A stretch of 64,000 nucleotides of DNA from Branchiostoma floridae (Eukaryota > Chordata > Leptocardii > Amphioxiformes > Branchiostomatidae). Numbering within the stretch: position 1 is the stretch's first letter; each line of letters opens with the position of its first letter. The notes beneath the pieces are model-generated. The model ran no database searches, was not told where the DNA came from, and was given only the letters and a program-made list of their open reading frames with translations. Positions 23,191 through 35,100 of the stretch are shown here, one piece after another. The position numbers were made by a program, and so were the translations under genes. The DNA is taken from NCBI RefSeq assembly GCF_000003815.2, contig NC_049980.1:3146025-3210024 (forward strand), in the 5' to 3' direction.

Positions 23191-23314
23191 AGAATGACTT
23201 GTACCAACACAGATGAACTTTCAAGTTAAAACAATGCAGTGAATGTACATATACATGTAGTGGTACGGTCTAACATTCCTTGAAAGGAAAATACAATGCA
23301 ACACGGGCGGGACG

Positions 23315-23435
23315 GTGGGTAAGGGAAAGGCGAGTCCTCCCGACCCAGGCGGGAGATGTCGCTCAGTGAGGTAAAAGGTCGCTTCCTACAGAGAAATTCC
23401 ACACGATTGCTCTAGTAGCAATCCTACCATAATTA
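23315..23435. repeat. ~115-bp direct repeat, copy 1
   Basis: aaggcgagtcctcccgaccc, agatgtcgctcagtgaggt and cacgattgctctag recur at about 25580-25695 in the same orientation. The two copies bracket 2.1 kb containing the 23785-24995 element and the unassigned 25115-25522 ORF. Confidence 0.7.
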
Positions 23436-23784
23436 CTCTTATGTACTCCGAGATGACACAAGGAGAGAGCTACGGGGTTTGGGCATGTGATGGCTTTATT
23501 CTGCTCTGTGCGTAGACTGGTAGAGGCTTAGAGGTTGTGCAAATAAAGACATCAACGACCTAGCCGACCGTAGTGAGGTGGCCCCAAACTGCGTAGCGGA
23601 AATGTGTGGAGAAGGGTAGTGTTGTTATTGTTATTGTAATAAATTAGAGAGAATATAAGGCTACAGTTCAACTTTCAACGAGACAGTCCAGGACTTGTGA
23701 AGATCCGCCTGCAGAACGCCGCTGGGCACTGTTGAACAGCGTAGACTCGGGCTGGAAACAGATGCGTCAGTGCGGTGAATCTAA

Positions 23785-24995
23785 GAGGGTCTGCATGGGG
23801 GGTACTGACAACGCTTTACGCTAAATTCGGGACGGTCGACAACGATTTACGTTAAATTCACGAAGGCAGGCAACGTTTTACGCTAAATTCAGACAGGCTG
23901 ACAACGGTTTACGCTAAATTCTGGAAGGCTGGCAACACTCGACAGAGGCGGGGGCGTGCTCCGCAAGAAAGATTGAAATTTTGACTCTCTGAAACACTAT
24001 TTCTGCATTCTGTAACACTATACCTGCATTTTGAAGGGAAATTTTCGCTGGCAAACAAAGCTAAGTTAAATGGCATATCTAATTAAAGAGTCCCAGGGGT
24101 TCAGCTTAAGCTTATGAGGGTGACGCCAGCCAACTTATTTTTGCCACGTCGAGAGCCGAAGGAAAGTCCGGGAAATTTTGAAATCCTGCCCCCTTGAAAC
24201 GCCAGTGTTTTTTGGCTATTATAGAAAACTAAGTGAAATTACATTTCTATCAGTAAAAAATGTGTTTGAGGTTGACACGTCACATCCCCCAGCCATGATA
24301 CATATTTTTACGAAGTCGATGACCGAAGGTGAATAGAGTGGCAAAGGAGATCCGGCTAAATTTTGAAATCTTGACCCTCTGTAAAACGATATTTTGTGCA
24401 TTTTGGTGGGCAAATTTCTATTAGCAAAACAGATCTTCGAGGTTGACACACATCCCCAACATATTTTCAGAATTTCGAGTTCCAAAGGCGCGAGGCGGCA
24501 CAAGGAGGACCATGGAAATTTTGAAATCTTGACCCTCTAAAATGATATTTCCTGCATTCTGATGGGCAAATTTTGCTGGCAGACTAAGCTAACTTCAAAA
24601 AAAAAAGAAGATTTTTGAGGGTATATACCATATTTTTACCATGTCGATGACCGAAGGTGAAAGGAGTCGCAAGTGAGGTCCGGCGAAATTTTGAAATCTT
24701 GATCCTCTGAAACGCAATTTCCTGTGTTTTGAAGGACTAAATTTACTGGTAGACTACGTTTCGACTTACGAAATTTGGGAGGCCAGGCTACGATTTACGG
24801 GTAATTTTTAGGCTTAATTACGCTTTACGTGAAATTTTAGGCTAGATTACGCCTTACGTGAAATACACTGGCTACGCTTTACGGTAAATTTTCCATCCTC
24901 ACTACGAATTACGTGAAATAAAATAGCTTACCCTACGAATTACGGGAATTAAAAAGGCCTGCCTACGCCTTACGGAAAAGAGCATGCAGACCCTC
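23785..24995. mobile_element. GAGGGTCTGCATG-family element, 1.2 kb, 6-bp TSD atctaa
   Basis: Both ends read gagggtctgcatg inward and are flanked by atctaa (23779-23784 and 24996-25001). The left subterminal region holds four ~40-bp repeats of 'caacg(c/a)ttttacgctaaattc'. The right has inverted variants (ctacgctttacggtaaattt). The middle holds about five ~180-bp tandem units (near 23976, 24176, 24357, 24514 and 24688). No ORF, so non-autonomous. Candidate superfamilies with 6-bp duplications include Dada and Polinton-like elements, but I see no protein evidence. Confidence 0.85.
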
Positions 24996-25114
24996 ATCTA
25001 ACTTAGTACTGCGAAGTGAGGTGTCCTGAGATTCTTCAGCACACCGCTGGGGCTGGTTTCCTTGTGTTGTTGATGGTGAAGGAATGCAGAGAAGGAAGTG
25101 CCGCTTATGTACGT

Positions 25115-25522
25115 TTACGTTTGGGTGATAAGGAAGTGCCGTCCGATGATGTTTACGAAGTTGCCGCCGGTGGGAACATGGCTTCCAAGATCACGGGCAT
25201 CTCGCGAGAACAAAAAGAGCGCGAAATTTGTTCCAGTTGCCGCTTGGTCTCTGGTTAGACTGTACGGCCCCGACAAGAGCGGGTATGTCCCCCGTGGAAT
25301 CTGCAAGGTCTTCTGAGTCCGAGTTCCAGTGACGTGATGTTCCGGAGCTCCGGGTAAAGCGAGCTGTTGATCGTTGTAAGTGGCTAGATCAATGGCGTGG
25401 TGCTCAAACAGCTCGCCCGTCGTGGTGATGCGCTTTATCGGCCAATTCCCTGGGCAATCCGGCGGTCCCACGTTGTTTGCATACAGAATCGTGTGCCTCG
25501 GTAGTTCAGACACGCTATACAC
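25115..25522 (-). other. Unidentified 135-codon open frame
   Basis: The minus-strand frame starts MYSVSELPRHT and contains NNVGPPDCPGNWPIKRI and TGTNFALFLFSRDARDL. It lies in locally GC-richer DNA, reads further in the same frame below 25115, and has balanced composition unlike most chance frames here. It sits next to a TIR element and inside a pair of direct repeats, so it may be a remnant of a larger mobile element. No family recognised; a chance frame remains possible. Confidence 0.3.
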
Positions 25523-25579
25523 TAGATAGAAGCTATTGATGACAACTAAAATCAGGAAATTTTCGGATGAAAAGATAAG

Positions 25580-25695
25580 CGAAAGGCGAGCCCTCCCGAC
25601 CCAGGCGGCGGATGTCGCTCAGTGAGGTCAAAGGTTGCTTCATTCAGCAAAATTCCATACGATTGCTCTACTACTAGCAGTCCTAACATGGTGGA
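25580..25695. repeat. ~115-bp direct repeat, copy 2
   Basis: Second copy of the 23315-23435 sequence, with scattered substitutions and a small insertion. Confidence 0.7.
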
Positions 25696-25699
25696 CGTT

Positions 25700-26700
25700 A
25701 ATTCTAAGTTTGCACAATGTCGATCTTACCTCATATTTATCTAGTAATGTTAGTTACTTTTCCATTGAGTAACCCTTCTTTAGTTTCTTTAAAAAATATA
25801 CGCTGTATGTGTCAATAGCCAAAGAGTAATTTGGCTATTGACACACCTACATGTAGATAAATAAATACATGTAGATGCCAGCCAATCAGAGCTGGTCACA
25901 TGACTTTCCTGCCATATACATTTTGTACATGTATGTCAGTCTTTGGTCTCTCCCGCCCAAGCCAACATGGTGCGGCTACATACGTCAGTGCTGTATTTTC
26001 TACTTGGGCCGAGTTTAGTGCGGCGCTTGAAGAGTTCCAGGATTCAGCCAACCATGTTGAGCTAAGCATAGTGGCTTCTAAGACGATGGCAAATGAAAAT
26101 AGGAAGCTGCCGTTGACAAGTTTCCGGAGATTATGTCTACAGGGCAGCGATGTTAGATCATGTTATATACAATGTACTCCAGCCATGAATGGGGAACAAA
26201 ATGGCCGGCTTTCCGACCAGGTCTTGGCCTGTCCGCCAATTTTGATACTGTAACTGGTCATTTTGATAAATGACAAGCCTCAAACTTAGCTTTGTACTGT
26301 AGTGGGGTATTGTTTTGCATAAATTTCCGTAAAGATGTTTTCAGCACAATGGTCCTATGAATTAAATAAAAAGTAGTGGGGAGGGGGGCAATTACCTTAC
26401 GCATTATTCAGGTAAAATCCTCAAGATATGATCAAAGAAACTTTCAAATTGGCCTCGACATCGGTATATGAACTATACGCTAAAAGTGTACCTGCCCTGT
26501 AAACTGACTATTGGAGGATCACCCTGGCTTGTTCACTGTCTAATTTGCCTAATCTAAAGTTTTGACAAGAACCGCATGCATGTGTAAGGGGACTGGTTGG
26601 TATTGACCTTGACTTCAAAGGCATCCCTTACAGAGTTCGTAGTAAGCTGCACATCTTATGGTGTGTGCGACGAACCAAAGACAAGCAGAAGCCAGAGCTA
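25700..26700. other. No gene recognised
   Basis: Contains a short palindrome (ccaaagagtaatttggctattg, near 25820) and a 117-codon plus-strand frame (25900-26253) with no family signature. I see no splice or promoter evidence. Confidence 0.35.
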
Positions 26701-26704
26701 CATG

Positions 26705-27060
26705 AGGTCCTGCATGCCTTTATCCGTTAAGCTTTACAAGCCATTTTAATTCAACGTTAATCGTTACCGACCCGCTCTAATTCAACCTTAAGCATTATTG
26801 GTATCCTATCTGTGAAGCGTTATTGGTCATTTTAATTCAACGTTTATCGTTATTTGTTATCCCGAAGTCAGCGTTAAGCGTTACCAAGAAATTCTTCGTA
26901 ACAAGCCCCTGAAAATGCCGGAAATGACGTTTCAAAGGGTCCAGAGGGTCAAAATTTTCTGAGCCTCCCGGGCCTGGGCCTTCGGCGCTGGACATCCAGC
27001 GTCGCCCTAAAAAACCTTTTCACTCATACAGATTTCAGTGTCAAACATAGCTTAGTTTCA
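26705..27060. mobile_element. Diverged or truncated relative of the GAGGGTCTGCATG family
   Basis: It begins gaggtcctgcatgccttta, resembling the right end of the 23785 element read inward. It has taagcgttaccg-type subterminal repeats and one copy (about 26910-27045) of the ~180-bp internal unit in reverse orientation. The far terminus is unclear (a gcggacctc near 27097 may be it). Confidence 0.5.
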
Positions 27061-27109
27061 GTCAAAATGTACTCTTCGAATGCAGAGGTCTCTGCTGCGG
27101 ACCTCCCTT

Positions 27110-27790
27110 GGAGGGTGAGATTGCTGTGACACTGGGTCAATATCAATGACAACATGGTTAATCTCTGTAGCAGTCTGTAGTGTTTTATTCTTGAAAAATA
27201 TTTTCAATAAGTGTGGCAATAAAAATGGCGGACGGTTTTATTGTTTATAAGTATTGATGATTTTTGTTGTAGGTGACTGTTGTATTTCCTTTCGCCTGGC
27301 TGTATGTATAAAGATTGCATTACGCGATGGATGTTTGTAGCAGCCTAGGGTATTGCTGTTAACAAGCTTAAGAAGGACGGTCTCTTGTGACGAGTGACCA
27401 TAAATGTTTCTCATTGGTTTTACAAATGAGGTCCTCATTTGCCAATTGCATATATCCTTAGCTTAACAGTATTAGCCTGATATTTCTCTCTTTATTATGG
27501 CTCATAGAATTACATATGGCATATTTTTAAGCATTCTAACATGAAAATGCAGTGTATTTATAAACTGCCCTCATCAATCAGGCAAATAAGCCCCTGATTT
27601 TCGTGATTAGCATTTGATTATGTAAGGCATGTCTGAAGCTATCTACATTCCAAATATCATGAAGATCCGTCAACCGATTCTCGAATTATTCCCCTCAAAA
27701 GGGATGATGCAACTACACATGCCTTTAGAGCAAAAACCCTCGTGACGCCGTACATGCTGGGTGGGCAAGGGAGTTGGTCTATTCTAACGA
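27110..27790. other. No gene recognised
   Basis: AT-rich, with atgaggtcctcatttgcc and atcatgaagatccgtcaacc phrases shared with the 3073-4141 repeat family near 27425-27710, so part is a decayed repeat copy. Confidence 0.4.
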
Positions 27791-27799
27791 CCTCTAAAC

Positions 27800-29035
27800 G
27801 AGGGCCTCCAAGGGGGGGTACTGACAACGCTCTACGCTAAATTCGGGAGGGCCGGCTACGTAATACGCTAAATTATGGACGCTTCATTACGCTCTACGCT
27901 AAATCACGAAGTTTCCAAATGCATTATGCAAATCTTTATTGTCTTTTGGCTGAATTCCACCGACACGTGAAGAGGAGATGTAACAACTTGAACTTATAAT
28001 TCCATCAACAAGATTCAAACAGCTACTTAGACAATATAAAAGCGCCCGACTTGCTGGCCAGAGGCGTAGACAGCAAATTTCTTATGTGACGTAATTTTCA
28101 GCACTTGTTGCATCGAAAGCGGAGGCGCGACAATCCTGGGGGCATCCGGGGGCATGCTTCCCCGGGAATATTGTGAAGTCTTGACCCTCTGAAACACTAT
28201 TTTCTGCATTTTGAAGGGAAAATTTTGCTCACAGACTAAGCTAAGTTGAATGGCATTTCAATTAGAAATTCACATGGTTTTAGCTTTAAGCTGTTGAGGA
28301 CAACGCCCCCAAACATCATTTTCAGATTTCGAGTGCTGAAACTAGTGAAAGCACAAATTGTCGCAAGGTACGTACGGGAGAATTTTAAAATTTGTACCCT
28401 CTGCAACACCATTTCCTGCATTTTGAGGGACAAATTTTGCTGGCAGACTATATGCTCAATGTAATGACATTTCTGTCAGAGAGAAGTTTTTGAGGGCGAC
28501 GAGCGCTGAGGAGTCGTGAGCGCCGGAGGCCCAAGCCGTCGCACAGAGGCCAAGGCCCGCCCAGAGAAAAATTTGAAATTTTGACCCCCTCAAATGCCAT
28601 TTCCTGCACATTTTGCTTGTTTAATAAGCTAAGTTCGGTAAAGAAATTTCTACTAGTTGGGAGGCGACGGTCCCGCAACATATTTTCACCATGTCCACTG
28701 CCGAAGGGGTGAGCAAATTGCAAGGAAGGTCCGGCGAAATTTTGAAATCTGGACCCTTTGAAACGCAATTTCATGCATTTTCACGGGTAAACTTTGCCGG
28801 TAGACTAGTTAAGTTGAATGAAATTTTGATTATGCTTTACGAACAATTCATATGAATTACATTTTACGGTGAAATCCGGTTAGCTTCTACGTAATACGTT
28901 AAATTAAAGGGGCCAATACCGCTCGACGCAAAATGCACCAATTTCGCTCTACATTGAATTCGAGCAGTCCCGCTACGGAGTACGTAGAATTAAAACCGCC
29001 GATTACGCTCTACGGAAAAGGGCTTGGGGGCCCCC
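27800..29035. mobile_element. GAGGGCCTCCAAG-variant element, 1.24 kb, 6-bp TSD ctaaac
   Basis: Ends gagggcctccaag and cttgggggccccc are inverted and flanked by ctaaac (27794-27799 and 29036-29041). The architecture matches 23785-24995: subterminal 'acgctctacgctaaatt' repeats at both ends and four internal ~190-bp units (about 28168, 28381, 28570 and 28738). The TIR core differs (ctccaag against tctgcatg), so it is a subfamily. No ORF. Confidence 0.8.
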
Positions 29036-29039
29036 CTAA

Positions 29040-30635
29040 ACGCTCTAGCATTTATACTTATCATTAAACCCTATGAAATCCACACACAATCTACAAGAAC
29101 ATGTAAGAATAACTACTATTGAGTTGTCCTGTGCAAGTTACAGATAAATCGACAAAAATGGCATTAAAATTAACTTCCGGTAGAAAAGGCTTTGGCATTA
29201 ATTTAGTGCCTAAAACATACAAAACGTGCCAAATGTTTGGTCACAAACAAAAATCTATGCACCAACATGTTATTTTATGATTATTTTTGTTATATTTTAT
29301 CAAATATATGAGAAAATCACAGGAAAATGGCTTATTAATGTCCTAATTTTGGCGCATGGTGGCATTAAGCTCAATGCAAACGAGATGTCAATCACTGGGG
29401 AAAGGTAGCCAGCATTGATACCCGGGAGACATCTGTTTATCCACACTGCTGCAGGCACTGGGCACATGCTGACCAGATGTGCCACAAAAACTAAAGGAAA
29501 CACAGTGAAGAGAGGGTCATTCTTCACATTTTACATGAGAAACATTCTTTGGAAAGTCAGCTGGACTTTTCCTGCTGCACAGGCCTCAGGTTTCTTGTTT
29601 TACATGGTTCGTTTGAAGAAAACTGAACATCCAAGTTTTCAACGTTCAGCACAAACATTGTATATTTTGAATGTTAGAAGTAACTTCTCTTCCTGATGGC
29701 CCAAAATCACCAGCTAACAAATGTAGTCAATTTTAGTGATCATTTTTGACATCGTAAAGCAGTACAAATTTATCTTCGCAATGTTGTGCCACAAAAAGTA
29801 AGACACACGACCTGACCCGGCCCAGGGTATAAAGGATGTGTGTGCCAAGGCCGGTTGATGGATTCCAGATGTAATTTTTGCCCTGGCCAGAGTATCAGTT
29901 ACACCCGGCTACTTGGGAATCCCCTTCGTGGAACGGAAGAATGCAGATTGCGGATAAGCAGGATGCAACTACGCATGCCTTTAAAAATTCCACAGATGCC
30001 TGCGGAATTCTGGGAATTCTTGTCAAACGGACGCACACTATAATGTTAGGTGGAGCCCCTAAGGCATCCGCCAAAAAATACAGTATATAGTAGGTGGAAC
30101 ATTCAACAACATTTACCAGCGTTGTCGTCGAAATGTGTATCTTGTAAACCCTGCTGCTGGGCTCTGGAGATTGTGCGGCACAAGCATGACTAAGAACAAA
30201 GACCGATCTGCTAGACTTGTTAGAATCAAAAGCAACTAAACTCTGATAAATTTTACGTGGCGATATGACGATAAAACACAGCACAATGTTGCAAATGTTA
30301 TAAATTTTACCGTGCTGCTGCGCGCTGTGTTGTTGTTATTGACCCGGCCCGGCCCACCAGCGATTTAATATCATGCCGCGCGGGACTTGTGGCGGTTTGC
30401 TGGCTGTATTTTTAGGCATGAATATATAAATTATAAGCCCATAAACTACAAAATGTAACTGGATTTATATATGTAGGGAACACATATGCACACATGATAT
30501 TTGGCTTTTGTGACACAGTTTTCTTGTTTTTGGTTTATAATGGACAGCTTGATAACAAACTGAGTGTGTCAAATTATAGCCTGTAGGCTAATGACACATT
30601 GGGTGTCAATAGCCTCGCTCTTATATTAAAAGATA
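29040..30635. other. No gene recognised
   Basis: Only short frames. The patch around 29810-30100 has somewhat more balanced composition but no domain or splice structure I can support. Confidence 0.35.
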
Positions 30636-30639
30636 TCAG

Positions 30640-31305
30640 GACAACTCGGCACCTGGGACAACTCGTCCCCAGTCAATAAGGACGACTCAGCACCTAGCCC
30701 AGGACAACTCGTCCCTTAGTTTAGGACATGTCGGCACCACATATAGTCATATATACAATTTGGGCTCGTAAAACACTTTTAACGATCTTGGAGCTCTAGT
30801 CGATCTCCTGACTATAATTTTCACTTTGCTAGGCAAATATCTTCATAGCGTTGGCGAACTTGGGTGCGCTCTGAGCGGAACCACTGTGACCTTGTCGGCC
30901 CTGGCCGTCAGTTCACCCGAGTCGGCTCAGAGACTGCTGGATTACATTATGTACATGTACTAGTAGGCTAAAAACTACATGACATCATGAAGCATACACT
31001 AAGCTTCTTGGTCTTTGTGAATATGCTCTGTTTCTGTCACGTTATATTTCAAATAAAGCTTACTCGTATTTTGAGTGTAATTTTTGAGTGACGCTTCCGG
31101 TCCTGTTCGTGGACATGAAGTCCAATTGAAGAATAAAATGAAAGTGTCCACCGTTCTTTCATGGCTGTATATTATCTATAAATACCCCAATTGGGATAAT
31201 TTTGTTGCTCGGACATGTCCAAAACTAAGGTGCCGAGTTGACCTGCGCTGGGTGCCGAGTTGTCCTGATTGTTCAGGGGCCCAGTCGTCCCAGGTGCCGA
31301 GTTGT
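30640..31305. mobile_element. TIR element with ggacaactcggcacc subterminal repeats
   Basis: Left end gacaactcggcacctgggac, right end gtcccaggtgccgagttgtc (inverted). Further copies of ggacaactcg(t/g), ggacatgtcgg and ggtgccgagttg lie inside both ends. About 665 bp with no transposase. Non-autonomous, superfamily unassigned. Confidence 0.7.
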
Positions 31306-31309
31306 CTCG

Positions 31310-32154
31310 GAATCTTTGATCCTACTGTGAGTTTGCTCGTGAGGAGTTGGGCTGTGTGAGGCCCTCTGAGATCGAGGCTAACTTAGTAGTCTATCTGTAA
31401 TTCGAAAGATTTTACACTTCTTTACGCATATTCCATTCCATTGCAGTGCATTCCGGTATTAAGATTGTCTCTAAAACCGTCACAAATATTTGACCTTCTG
31501 GCACGGCACGACCTCATGTGGACCACAGCTAATTGTTACGTTATGCTGGTATCGGTCTTAATTTCTATTTACATGCACCGTTTGAGGGAACAAATGCACA
31601 GAAATCTGGTCCTTTGATATCTCCCCAAGCCCATCGAGCTCTCATACCGAATATGTCACACTCACAGTCATAACTGACTTTACAAAATACATTTTGCACA
31701 ACGAGACGTAACAACTTACCATTACAACCCTGGCCGTCGACTCCTTTTAATGTCAACCCGACGTTTTATATATCTTGAAGTCACTGTGGTTGTCCTGATA
31801 TTTCTTGGTCCTGATGAATGTAATCCTGGTCGCATTTGTTGTCTGTTGTGAAATTTGGGGCTTTGTCTTTGGCGCAGTTCCGGGTCTCGCGCCGCGCGAG
31901 ATCGCCAAACCTCATACAGCACGAGATCTTCCAGATTCTTCCATTATATCAGGGTATTGACGTAATTTAATTATCGTTATAAAGCATAATAATGATAGAT
32001 GTGGGATATTGTTTTTGTATATTCATGTTAAATATTTAATTGTTTTTAATTCTGAATCGACAAAGTGATTAAATCTTCAGCTTTCTTAACAATTTATAAG
32101 GTTAATGTTATATCACCTCCCTTTAAATCGCCATTGGATTGTTCTAAATTCAGC
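31310..32154 (+). promoter_or_regulatory. Upstream region of EEF1E1
   Basis: No gene. A short CpG-rich patch (ggtctcgcgccgcgcgagatc, about 31886-31906) lies ~250 bp before the EEF1E1 start codon and may be core-promoter sequence. No TATA box is obvious. Inference from position only. Confidence 0.3.
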
Positions 32155-35100
32155 ATGGCGGTAGGAGTGGAAGAAGAAGTGAAATCTTTGGTGAATTTTC
32201 TCGGTTTGCCTGCTTATAAAGTCACCACACATGGGGATCTCAAGGTAGGAACACATGTTGACTTGGAGTGTTTAATGAACCCTTTCCTTGGTTATTAAGA
32301 AGCGTGGTGTGCGTAGAAATAATAGTGCCTGGTCTAGTTATTTTGCCGGAAAAAACTAGCTGGCAACCTGTCGCCAACGACGATCTTCTTCTTCGAAAGC
32401 GTCATAATTTAAATTTTACAACAAGTGACCGTAGGTAACATAGTCTGTGACGTAATTCTGGTATGTGTCGGTTGTTTTGCTTTCTGTGGTGTGTGTAACT
32501 TTCTGTCACTGATCTCTGTATCCAGATCTATCAGCTGTGGTCTTCTTGAATGATGACTCAGGCCCGATGAGGTACTGCTTACGGTTTATTCAATCTATCT
32601 TCCACAAGAGCCTCTGTGCCTTGTGGAGGTATCTCTCTTCAGGTTCCTCTACCCGTCTCCTGACGCTACGCATGCGTGTTAGTGTCTAGCTCATGAATAT
32701 TAACCCTAGAGCTCATTACTATTAAACACTTGTCACATCCCCTTTTCTTTAGATCTTTTCACATATTTGACACTCAGGTTTCAGTTCTTATACAATCAAT
32801 GTGTCTATAGTTCAGTTTCTTTCTCAGATCTTTCACGATCTAAAGTTCTTGTGTTCTGCTGATCGGGAGTCTCTCTCATGGTTAGTTAGTCGGTTAGTTA
32901 GTCAATTCTTGAGTTAATTGTTCATGCATTACTGTTCATGCATTACTCGCGAACGTAGTCCTTCAGATGCACTGGAGGTCGAACTGCTCGTCCGGACCGT
33001 GTTGTCATCTGTTGTCCAGCTGTGTCGTCTTTCACTGCTGTCTCTGCTGGTGGTGTTGTCGTCGTTGTTGTTGGTTCGTCGTCAGTTCCCACTGTTGCTG
33101 GTGGGGTTTCGGGTGTCTTCCGCAGATGTCGTCTGTTTCTGCGGTACACTCCTCCATCTTCGGTTTCTACTTCAAATGATCGGTTCCCTACTTCTGCTAC
33201 CACCGTGCCTTTCTTCCAGCGATTGGTGTTTGTTCCATGTGGCTGACATCGCACAGCGTCTCCGATGCTCAACCTTGGCAGATCTCGCGCCTGCCTATTG
33301 TAGTAGCGGCGTTGTTTTTCTTTCTCTTTCTGGATCTTCTGTGGGATTTCCTTGGGCACGTCTGGTTCCAACAATGCTGTGTTCATTGGCATTGTTGTCT
33401 TGGTTCTTCTGGCAAACAGTCGCTGTACTGGACTGCTACCAATTCCTTGTGTTGGTGTGTTTCTGAAATCCAACAATGCGAGGTACGGGTCTGTGTTCCC
33501 GATGTTTGTGGCGGTAGGTGAAGGTGCTGTTGCGTGACGGCCGATATTTTTGTAGATATAGTGGTCATTCGCTAAAAAGACTTTTTGCTGGGCGTTCGCT
33601 AAAAAGACCATCGAAAATCGTCAACTTTAATTTATGTCACTTCGGGTCAACGGATTGACTTGAAACTCGGGATTAATGCATGGCAGCACAACGTGGACAT
33701 ATTCCAAGCAAAAAAAAAGAGGTTCGTGCAGCACGGACTTCTCTAGAGTGGGCGTTTGTGGGCATTCGCTAAAAAGACCATGCGGATACTACAGACATTG
33801 TAGACAGAGAACCTCATTGGTTTGAAAGGGGGGTAAGGGAGGCCATTTACGAGCGCATTCATCGTCCTTCGCTAAACCGTACGGGTGGGTTGAGAACTGA
33901 GCTTTCTTGTGCTTGGGATAGTGTATTGAAGTGATTGATGGTTTTATATATACACATAATTATATTCTTAATTTCCTTTATTGATTATGTATCTTATTCC
34001 TTGTTAGTTCATTTTTACTTTGCTTGAAGTTGAATGTATTATAGAAGTTATTAGAACCTTGTCAGTTACCTTTTTGTTTATTTAGAACAATATTTAGAAC
34101 ACCTATATAGTTACCTGCGTCGTTTATTTTAGAACTTAGCCGTTACCTGTTTTGTTTATTTAGAACATAAGAATTATTACGTCGATGTAGGTTAGACATC
34201 CAGGTAATAAGATACGCCAAAAAAATAGTTACTCAAGCAACTGGATATGGTTTTGGAAACGGTCAGACGTTTCGGATAGAATCCACTATCCTTCATCAGT
34301 GACACTGAAGTCACCTGGAAGAAACAGGTCTTTTGTACTCTAACTATGAATGAAGACAATTTCAGTCATCCAATAGGAAACGTTATAAGACAATTCAGAT
34401 TGAAGACAATTTGGATTCCAAAGGATAGCAAGGCTAGGACACAGTTCATGCAAATGAGTCATAAGAATTATTCCTTGTTTCGAGAAATTGTACAACTTCA
34501 TTTTCATTTCACTTATGAAGACTCCTTTTGAAACGTCTATTAAAATTTTTAAAGTATCCAGAAGTAAAGAGTGAATCTTCTTCAATTTTACATAGTAAGT
34601 AATGTGTAGCGTCCATACCCCTGCACTACTGTTTCTCTAATGACCAAACTAACTATGTTAGTATGTATGTATCAGAATGAGATATATTGAAGACAGATGC
34701 ACTAAACATTGCTGGTTTGATGACATGGGAAGCACTGTGTTATATTCTTTTATGTAGACCATCACTTCTTTATCAGTAAAGTCTTCCATTTAGGCCTATT
34801 CTTAAAAAGTACAGAACTGGGAGGAATCCTAATAGACTCTATTGGCATATTTATTCTACCTTCTTTTCTGTTAACATTTTCTGTTGTAATGTTGAACATA
34901 CAGTATGATGCAGTTCCATTTATTCTACACTTGTACTACAAGTTGTAGAGTCCGTACCCCCTAGTGATCCCTTTATAAAAGCACATGTACCGAAGTTATA
35001 AAAGCTCGTTGTGCAGAGATCCTTTAGGATAGTAATTTTAGTATGCCCAAGTTATGTACCTTTGAACTGCAAACAACAATAAAAGAAAAAAATGAAGTTG

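Noticed and set aside
25900-26253. 117-codon plus-strand frame
   Set aside because: No domain, no splice context, and the flanks are non-coding.
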